Shown: positions 55,832 through 64,000 of the stretch, in pieces | Layout: each line of letters starts with the position of its first letter | How positions within the stretch are numbered: the first letter of the stretch is position 1 | Assembly (NCBI GenBank): GCA_003427395.1 | Contig: BFEA01000278.1 | Location: forward strand, 1,113,394-1,177,393 | Length of the DNA: 64,000 bases | Source: Chara braunii | Taxonomy: Eukaryota; Streptophyta; Charophyceae; Charales; Characeae | Direction of reading: 5' to 3' | The notes under the pieces: generated by a model | Database searches by the model: none | What the model was told of the DNA's origin: nothing | Seen by the model: only the letters and a program-made list of their open reading frames with translations | Position numbers and translations under genes: made by a program

Positions 55832-58800
55832 GTGGCAAACGTCGAGCACTCCGAGAGACCATTGATGTCCCTTGTCGTAGATAACAATAAGTATGAACCT
55901 AATCGTCTGTTACAGGAGATGCACTCTCACAGAATAAACGGAGGGGAGATGCAANTGATCACACAGGCTGTGACTCAACCATGGGAACCAGGAGAGACGT
56001 CCTTGGCAGTCACAGGAGGAAACGAAGGTAACAGGAGGGAGGTAAAACCTCCAAAATCCCCAGCCGCCACCAAATATGGCTTAAAGCCAACTCCCTCCTC
56101 ACCAAGACTAAAGGTGCGGCGTTCACCCAGCCCCGGGGTGTTTCAAAGGACAAGATGGAAGTTGCGACTACAGCTCCCTGCTCAGCGTCAGAGGAACCTT
56201 CCTCTTCAAAACAGGATCTATCAGGGAATGAGGACTCAAATACCGAGCCACTCATTGTCTCAGCACACGCTGCCCGGGCACGGTCACACTCACATGCAAC
56301 TGCTACTGTCACAACCTTCCTTGGGCACCCCACAGGAGCCACAAGAGGAGACCTGTGAAGCAGGTCCGAGCAATGCACCTCGTCTTGACGGGAAGGTCCA
56401 AGACTTAAGGAAGTGGTCTCAAAGCTCACCGGAGAACAAAAGTTTCTCTTACTCCCACTCCCCGAAAAAAGTCATGCAGCAGACCCGACCCCCTCCCTTA
56501 GAAGAAGACGAGTCAGAGCTTCATAGACGGAGTCTGGATAAGCCTAAACAGCAGACTACCTGGGTTCAACAACTAAAGTAGGCCCCAGAATTCTAGACCG
56601 ACTTCCGGAGAGGGGAGGAGGACCAACAGGAACGTGAAAACGTCCAATCTGACCAACAGGGGGCGACAACACAACAACACTTGTCCGACCCGGACGAGCA
56701 ACAACAATATGGAAGGGTTCAGACTGACCAACAAGGGGCGTTGGTACAGAAACAGCAGTTCGATCCAGGGATTAAACAAAACTGGCTAGTAGCTACTGGA
56801 TCAGCTTGACTCGGAATTCAGACAAGATCGTCGACTGGAGAGCAGACAGGACTGGGTACCTGTGGAAAGTCTCTCGCCCCTGCACACGACTCAACGGATT
56901 GGCCACAATGTGATGCTGGGATAACCAGAACAAGGTCTGGCCCCAAGGACCGTCAGGGAAGAACCTCAACAAAACCCTGGACAGGCAATGGTTGAGCAGT
57001 ACCAGGACCGCCCCCCCATCCAAACGGACAACCCATTTATGGACTGCCTGATGCAACATCAAACCCAACAACCACATAACTCACAACAACAACAACTCAT
57101 GATGCTGCAATGGCAGACCCAGATACTCCCTCAAAAGGAACAAGAGGCCTCGCAGCACCAACAACAGCTGCACATACAGCAACATCAGCTACATACCCGC
57201 TTGCAGCATGAGCAATACCACCACCAACAACTGCTAGGCCAACAACATCAACGGATGCAGCAGCAACAGTCCCGAGATATTCTGGTCCAGCAGGAACAGC
57301 TGCCTCTACAACATGGACACCTCAACATCACACCTCAAACGCAAATTCAAGTCCAACAGCGACAACAACAGCACTTCACACAACAGGAGGAATGTGAGGA
57401 GCACCTCCGGTTACTACTCCAAGCACAGCTAGCGCAATATCAACACCAACAACACCAGGACAGGCTAACTCAACAGCAACTGCTTCTTCAACACCTGCAC
57501 TTGCAATGGCAACATCAGTTCTGCTGCCAACAACAACAAGTTCTGCAGCAGCAACTCCAACTGCATATGTTCTGGCAGCACGACGCGGAAAGGCAAAAAG
57601 CACGAGACCAGCAGCTGCAGTTTATGCCAGAACACTCAACAATCACCTTGTTGGACTGGTACAATGACGGACAGATACCTCAGGATATGGACACATCTTC
57701 CCCTCCCCCCGATCTGTTACAACCGATTCAACAGCAAGCCCAGTCAATGGACATGGAGGTGGAGGTGGTCCCCCCACAGTCAGCTCCGCAGGAAGCGGGT
57801 AACCCGCCACCCCTGCCGGCCAACGAGGAGGTCCAACAAAAACTGGCATTTCTTACATAATGGACCCTCACCAAGATCTTCTCCATGTCAGAAGACAACC
57901 CGGGCAACAAACTTAACAACAAATGTTGGGGGGAAGCTAACAGAGTCCTAATGTACAGCCCCAGAGTCCTGGTCACGGTTGATAAGGACAATACAGTCTC
58001 AACAATTGACTGGATGGATGTAGGAGCTGCGACCTTGCTGGTGGTGAACAACTTCCTTGACAAGATCGACAACTACGATAAGGCTCGATTTGGAGGGAAA
58101 CCAGATATTAACATGAGGCCACTCCTGGAAGACGTCGGGGAAGCATTCCTCCACGAGGGTCTTGCCTGGCCCAAAATACTGGTTCATGAACTTTGTATCA
58201 AGTTGCACACCATTCAGGAACAGCCCGGGGAAGATGGGCAGCAACAACCCATAAGGGATCTGATTCCATACCCCCCCATTCCCTACCCGCCGGTCCACAC
58301 CTCAGTTCTACCATTCCATCGGAGACGGAAAGGATAGTGGTCGAGGAGGATCTCACACCGCCACGCCGCATGAGGCTTCAACTACGGTTTTGGGAAGGCA
58401 ACCAAACCCACCTCCTGATGGTCCCTCCGGGGTTCAAAGCAGGGTGACTGAAATCATCCACGACGAAGACGATGAAATTCAGTCACAGTCAGATGATGAC
58501 CGTCACTTGGAGCCCCTACCGGAAAAACTGTGAGAGGTAGTGAGGCTACAAGAAGACGACAGTGCCCCAGTAGTCATGCCCCCAGGGGTGGTCATCTTCC
58601 CAATGAAACGGGAAAAGGTGGGAAGTCGGTGACTCTTACACCTTGGTCCTTTGGTGGACACCGCCCGCCAGTTCCCACAACTGAAAACTGCCCCAACCCT
58701 GACGAATTTGACGTTAGAAGCTTGGAGGGGCAACCCTTCCACAACTGTAATCCTCAAAAGGCTGAAATACAGGGTTAGGGAAACTAACATAACAGATGTG

Positions 58801-59076
58801 TTGGGGGTAGTGCTTCCCAAGACACATACATTTCCCAAAGGGGTAATTCCATTCCTGCTAGTGTTGGATCCCAAACATGGAACCAGCAAAACCGGGTTGG
58901 ATTTCAGGTGGTTTAATCACCATCAACTGGTGGACCTCCCCACAACAAGGTCCTTGACTAACTATGCCTGGATAGCAAGCAGGGTCCGATCTTCATGCAG
59001 GCCTTCTTGGAAGATAATATTCTTGAAGAACACAATCAGTGGAATGACCCACAGACTGTACTTCCCATCAAGATGA
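55832..59076 (+). pseudogene. LINE 2 ORF1 region with a Gln-rich domain
   Basis: Several frames on the same strand precede the endonuclease. At 55832-56581 there is a polar N-terminal part (SLVVDNNKYEPNRLLQEMHS). At 56988-57860, 290 codons hold a Gln/His-rich tract: about 75 Gln in the first 210 residues. At 57885-58337 there is a folded-looking part (RVLVTVDKDNTVSTIDWMDV, GAATLLVVNNFLDKIDNYDK). At 58651-59076 another follows (ETNITDVLGVVLPKTHTFPK, GVIPFLLVLDPKHG). They are separated by stops and shifts. Plant LINE ORF1 proteins bind the element RNA; a Gln-rich tract is not a usual part of them. The assignment to LINE 2 rests on position and strand. Confidence 0.55.
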
Positions 59077-59384
59077 TGCCTTGAAGGGTTGTAAACCAGG
59101 AAGTAAGGATAGAAGCGGTGGAGCCACTCCAACCAAATGGCGCGGCAGCAAGCAGCAGTACACATTCTACTGTTGGGGCCCTCCAAATCACGAACCTTAC
59201 GGCAGGGCAGCCTCCTGACTCTCCCCCCTAGCTAAGGACCCCTACAGTGGGTCCCGAGCACTCAGTCTGTCACCCCCAATCCACTCTTCTCCCCCCNCCC
59301 CCGCCCCGTCAATATCCGCCACCGCCCCTGGTCTTCCCTCGAGTCAAGAGGTCACCCCAATGGGCCATTAAACTAGCCCAGGCA

Positions 59385-60370
59385 GATATAGACATTCACT
59401 CCCTTAATATCAATGGACTTATTCAAGCGTCAGCGGGGAAAAAGGAAGCGATTTTGAATATGATTAAATGTCCGGCAACGGGGACATGGCCAGACACAAT
59501 CTGCATACAAGAAACACACCTCCAGGACACCCCGTACACAACGCAAAAGATGAAGAATTTTACCTGACTAATTTCTATGCACCAAATGACCCCATTAGTA
59601 GGGTATAATTTTGGGCATTTCTTCAACACCACATGTCAGCTGCTGCCTCACACATCCTAGTGGGGGACTTTAACACCACGCTTGACCCAACATTGGATCG
59701 TAGGTCCTCCTCCCAGATACAGGACCTTGGAGAACAGCAGCAGACCACTGTGGGACCGGACGTACTCATGCTCAGCCAACTAACGGCGAAGCGAGAATTG
59801 GAGGATATATACAGACTGCTGCACCCCTCCCAACGTGCTTATACTGATATGTCATCAAGAGGTGAACGAGGTCTGTCCAATTCATGAATAGACCTCACAC
59901 TGGTATCAAAGGATCTGGTTGGCGTAGTTCCAACGGCTGAAATAACAACCATCAGCCCATGCAAGTCCTTTGATCACCGCATGATCACACTTGGCCTATC
60001 TTGGCATAACCACATCTTGAGGGGGTCGGGGTTCTTCAAACTCCATACGTCTTTGCTTCCCCTGTCAAAATACAAAGACACCATCACCACGTTCAGGGAA
60101 TACTGGCAAACCCAGAAACCGGTATCAGGGGACAGAGTGAAATGGTTCAATGTTTGGGTGGCACAGATGAGAGAAAAATCCAAAAAGTTCTTCATACAAC
60201 ACGCGAGGGATCGCAAAGCTCTCCTTGAAAAATTGATGAAGGACCTTGAAGAATGGGATGAGCAACTCATGGACGATCCCCAACATGGTGCCACATTTAA
60301 CAAACTGAAGAGACCAGAGATCACCTCCAAGCCTACATTGATCATCAAACACAGGCATAGAGAATTCTAG
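59385..60370 (+). pseudogene. LINE 2 apurinic-type endonuclease
   Basis: This domain nicks the target DNA. Motifs in order: DIHSLNINGLIQAS (first strand), ICIQETHLQD with the catalytic Glu, after a shift FYAPNDPIS, then HILVGDFNTTLDPTLD (the GDFN motif), NS*IDLTLVSKDL (R/S-IDy..vS motif with a stop), and CKSFDHRMITLGL (the SDH motif, Ser-Asp-His here Phe-Asp-His). A linker continues (FREYWQTQKPVSGDRVKWFN; RDRKALLEKLMKDLEEWDEQ) to 60370. One shift lies near 59567 and stops at about 59608 and 59887. Confidence 0.8.
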
Positions 60371-60394
60371 TAAGGACAAAACGAAAGAACACGA

Positions 60395-62093
60395 ATGGCA
60401 CAATGTCAAAGGACACTTTTCAACAAAACGAAAGCCAAAGCAAGAGCCAACATTGTCCCCTTACTGAGAAACCCACTGGATGGCACAACCCTGCCAGCAA
60501 ACAATGAATATTCCATAACCGATTATGCTGCCCAATATTGCTGGAACCTTTTCACTTCCCAAACACCAACCAAGCCTCATGAAGAAGTACGCCAGGCGAG
60601 GGAAGAACTGTTAGCAGCGGTCCATACACGTCTCATGGACACTCAAAAGAATGACATGGACGCCCCCCTTACTGAACAAGAGGTATGGGAGGTGCTGAGA
60701 GACATGGATGATGAAAAGACTCCGGGTATCGACTCATTCCCAAAAGAGTTCTGGATACAATTATGGGCCCTTCTTGAGGACGACCTAATGCAAAACATTT
60801 TGGCCGTCCAGAAAGAAGGCACCTTTGGGGGCATGATTAGACATGAGGTGACCACACTCCTCTATGAAAAAAAGGCGACAAGGATTACAGACCCATAACC
60901 CTCCTCCCGGTCCCATATAAAATGGTGGCCATGACAATGACTAAGAGACTGCTGCCTCACATGAATATGTTAATCCACGTTGACCAATCGGGCTTCATGC
61001 CCAATCGTAACATTCAGGATTATGTGCTTTTGGTTAATGAGACCATCAAGTACGCCCGTCAAAGAAAGGTCCAACCAGTTATCATGTTTATCGATTTTGA
61101 GAAAATCCACGATCATGTCGATTGAGATTTTCTAGATATGTGCTTGGTCAGGATGAATTTTGGTCCGGAATTTTGCCACGGGTAGAAATTCTTCATAGGA
61201 CGGCCACCACCAATATCATGCTTAACGGTTATTTCTCATCACCAATACACCTCCAAAAATCAGTGCGTCAGGGGGGTCCTATTGCACCCCTGTTGTTTAT
61301 GATTGTGATGGAAGCTCTGGCCTCGGCCATCAGAGTCCAACCCAAGATCATCAAAGGGCCTATTCCGGAAATCCCAGACCACCTTATCCCAGTAACGTCG
61401 CTGTTCGCCGATAACCTCACAGTCCTCATCAAAGTTGATGAGGACAATGTGCACGCCCTTTCATAGGCCATACATCTCTTCTCGCTGGCAGCAGACATGA
61501 AAGTCAAATGGGGGGCAAAAACAGAAGGATGGTGGCTCCACCCTCGAGGTGATCCCCCACCGCAAGAACCAGCAGCGACCTGGGCACGTAAGGAAGACGC
61601 CATCAGGACTTTGGGGGTGAGGTTAGCAGCACTTGGTCCCCCACAAGACCATGGCAACATACCAGTCAACTTGGCAATAGAACGAGTGGCTAAATGGGAG
61701 GGACTGCATACCTCAATAGTGGGAAGGGCTTTAGCAATAAACAATGCGATCCTAGAAGCCATTTGGTACAAACTAGCAGTCTGGCCACTTAAGAGGCAAC
61801 AATATGCCAGACTTAGGAAAACACTAACAGTGTTCCTCTGGAAAAACAGCGCCAAAGCTGAGGGCTGCATATCAAGGGTAAGTTGGGATGTTCTCACGCA
61901 GCCAAGAACTAAGGGAGGCTTAGAGATATTAGATCCAGAGAGAGAAAGTGAAGCTTTGATCTTTAAAGTGGTGGTCAGACTATTGATAGGAAATGACATC
62001 CCCCGGAGCCAACTAGCTTGCCTCCGGATTGCCTCCCTGGCACCGGAAGCATTAACGATCAATAGGTTGTACCCCTTTCACCCCTTCCAATAG
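60395..62093 (+). pseudogene. LINE 2 reverse transcriptase, catalytic site mutated
   Basis: The frame 60395-60898 covers the RT entry: LTEQEVWEVLRDMDDEKTPG and IDSFPKEFWIQLW. After a shift, RPITLLPVPYKMVAMTMTKR, QSGFMPNRNIQDYVLLVNE and motif A VIMFIDFEKIHDHVD follow (usual AYD replaced by IHD). A TGA comes next where LINE 1 has Trp (HVVWHFLDK). Motif B is VRQGGPIAPLLFMIVMEALA, and motif C is SLFADNLTVLI, with Asn for the second catalytic Asp. A final frame (61497-62093) covers the thumb (TWARKEDAIRTLGVRLAALG; WEGLHTSIVGRALAINNAIL). Confidence 0.85.
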
Positions 62094-63807
62094 CTGACTA
62101 CAGAGATTGGACTCTACCCTCCCCTNCCCCCCCCCCCCCCCCAAACAACGGCAAGCTACTAGCCCGAGGCAAGTGGCGAGAGTAGACATCCTTCGGGAGC
62201 CCCTCTGGCCATACATGCTTAAGCTTTGGAGAAAGCAAGGATCGCGGCAAAAATAACCCCCAAACAAATGGCAAGATATTTGGAGGCAACCCCTGTTTGG
62301 TAACCCGTACGTCCTAGATGAAAACGGTAACCCCTTTAGCCTCAAAAACAACTCCTCATGGTTCACATGGGCTAGAAGGGGAATATATACAGTAGGGGAC
62401 TTGTGGGACCCACACTCAAATGATTGGGCAACGGCTAAACAGCTGCAACGCAGACTTAAGCATATCAAGAATGTCGGAGACAGGAAGGACATGCTGAAGG
62501 AAGCCCTCCCCCTTGCATGGTGTCTTACCATCCAAACTGGCCCTGGGTTGTCAAATTTACAGACTTGTCTTATCCGCTCACAGTGTTTAGAGTCTGCAGT
62601 AAGGACAAAGGGCAATGCTCGCTAGAAGCGTACGACCTTCAAATACCAGGAGCCATATTCTTCAAACTCATTAGAAACGACATCCTTGATGGGATCGAAA
62701 ACTGGGGGGGCTGATGCATGTAAGGGTTGTTGGGGACCCACAAGAGGGTTTGTTTGTGTTTGAACCCATGACTCTTATAGCCAAACTCCCTTTCGACCCG
62801 GCTGAGTGGGAATGGCCTGGCCCGAAGCCGATGCACATATGAGACTACACAGTCAAGGGAGTGTACTGGGCCTCAAGGACCGCCCCAGTGATTGAGCAAA
62901 CATTATCCACCAGATGGGCGCATGACTCGCCCTTGGACTCACAAATGATAGATGATCTGCCTTAGACGAAGTACGCCAAGATTATGCCCACGAATCTGAG
63001 AGCCCTTCAATGGCAAATCATCCACTGTTGCCTGCCCACTCCCGATTGGTTGATATCTCGAATAGACCTAGAACAGAAAGGTTTCCTATCACCCATATGT
63101 TCCTAATGTGGTAGAGCAATGCCGCCATCCAGGGCGACTTTGGAGCATTGTCTATTGGCTGCCCCATGGTCACCCAACTATGGCAGTGGTGGGATGCAAC
63201 CTTTTGATCTCTTACAGGGAAGCATATCCCATGGTACCTGGGCTTGCTACTGCTAGAAAAAAAACAGCACCTAATGACGCAGTGGTCCCCCTTTGCAACT
63301 AACCTCTTCTCTTACACGAGATTGCAAGTGCTCATGCTGGCCTGGAGAGTCGGATGCTCGTTCAAAAGAAGAGACCACCAATTCGGCCTGCAACAAGCCC
63401 AACAAGTCTTGGAAGACGAAATCAGGTCTCATACGCAAGAAGCGTGGAAGATATTCATTCGAGACTATAGGGAGGAGAAAGATCCCAATGTTCAAGAAAC
63501 ACTTAAAACAACCTTTCGTTTGCTGTGGCAGGATCCATACCAAATATTTTTTGAGCCGGACAACGAGTTTAACATCCGCTGGAAGCAGTGGAGGGCCGCA
63601 GAGCCCTTATGGCAAAGGAGACCCACCCACTTCTTCCAGGTCCCCTTCTTGCAACCTAACTTTGTGTTGGTAACATGGTACGGTTCCTCCAAGGTTACTG
63701 CTATGGATGAGATGGCCATGTCGGGCGCAACACTACCGGGGGCGCTGCGCCTAGCCCGACCAAACATGCCCCGTTCGAAGCGACACGTCTGCATAGTGTC
63801 TGGCTAG
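62094..63807 (+). pseudogene. LINE 2 C-terminal region
   Basis: Starting after a C-rich run with an N at 62126, frames include WQDIWRQPLFGNPYVLDENG near 62270, matching the LINE 1 segment. The zf-RVT-like segment lies at about 63010-63110 (ALQWQIIHCCLPTPDWLISR). A 187-codon frame at 63244-63807 follows (FSYTRLQVLMLAWRVGCSFK, EEIRSHTQ-like EDEIRSHTQEAWKIFIRDYR, WRAAEPLWQRRPTHFFQVP). This end part has no function I can name. The equivalent in LINE 1 is shorter. No poly-A tail is seen by 64000. Confidence 0.65.
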
Positions 63808-64000
63808 ACGGCGGGAGTGAATTGAGCACGGTGGTGGGAGAAGCGGCATGGCTATGGTGGGTGGTGATGAAGATGAGATGTGGCGGGCATTTTATGGGAC
63901 GAGTTGGAGTGCTCACGTTGTTCGCAGGGGCCATCTTTTCTTCTTCGTGTGATCTTTGAAGTCGGTTGCTCAACTCAGTGTTTATGGAAAAGCGTTTCAA
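63808..64000. other. Downstream end of window, no feature seen
   Basis: GC-rich DNA with no recognisable tail, repeat or coding relic. Confidence 0.4.

Larger units (their letters stand above)
55832..63807 (+). mobile_element. LINE retrotransposon 2, nearly full length and decayed
   Basis: ORF1-like frames, an APE-type endonuclease, an RT and a long C-terminal region lie in LINE order over 8 kb. It is related to LINE 1: both have an RQPLFGN-containing segment and the same zf-RVT-like end (WQIIHCCLPTPDWLISRIDL, EQKGF against EQKGM). Stops and shifts make it non-functional. Confidence 0.85.

Overview
The window reads as nuclear DNA of a large, repeat-rich eukaryotic genome. There are no bacterial-style operons, most long open frames are broken retroelement proteins, and tRNA-derived SINEs, a U6 snRNA fragment, LINEs, Ty3/gypsy elements and minisatellites are all present. 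My best guess is a streptophyte green plant or alga, with a charophyte such as Chara as the leading candidate. That is an inference from the style of the repeats, not a database match. I see no intact single-copy gene.

Layout. 1-13 kb: non-coding repeat DNA with a cluster of tRNA-derived SINEs at 3.1-3.9 kb (one pair inverted, one joined to a U6 fragment) and a ~230-bp tandem repeat at 11.6-12.3 kb. 13.1-17.6 kb, minus strand: a broken two-gene module, a long protein with a possible ParB-like segment followed downstream by a Ulp1/SENP-type cysteine protease relic. 17.85-18.58 kb is an assembly gap, followed by an (AATC)n tract and an unrecognised frame to 19.4 kb. 19.5-22.9 kb: a dense non-coding repeat domain holding a 138-bp tandem array, about 20 copies of a 24-bp dyad, inverted and tandem 272-bp units, and a 257-bp palindrome. 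23.9-33.6 kb, plus strand: two related but different Ty3/gypsy elements joined end to end, the first 3'-truncated and the second 5'-truncated. 33.6-42.1 kb: LTR-like DNA, three minisatellites (33, 45 and 54 bp) and a broken minus-strand gene I do not recognise. 42.2-45.1 kb: a run of unrelated short perfect hairpins containing a well-formed type III hammerhead ribozyme. 45.6-47.2 kb, minus strand: a gypsy gag relic with its primer-binding site. 49.9-51.0 kb, minus strand: a likely LINE ORF1 relic. 52.7-63.8 kb, plus strand: two related LINEs in tandem, the second with a glutamine-rich ORF1, an APE endonuclease, a reverse transcriptase and a long C-terminal region.

Two things stand out. The hairpin array with the embedded hammerhead is the best candidate for an undescribed RNA-based element. 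The decay of the coding elements is also strikingly uniform: most stop codons fall where related proteins would have Trp or Gln, and lost catalytic residues are Asp to Asn. This is what cytosine deamination on both strands would produce, so the elements appear to have been silenced by methylation or a RIP-like process.
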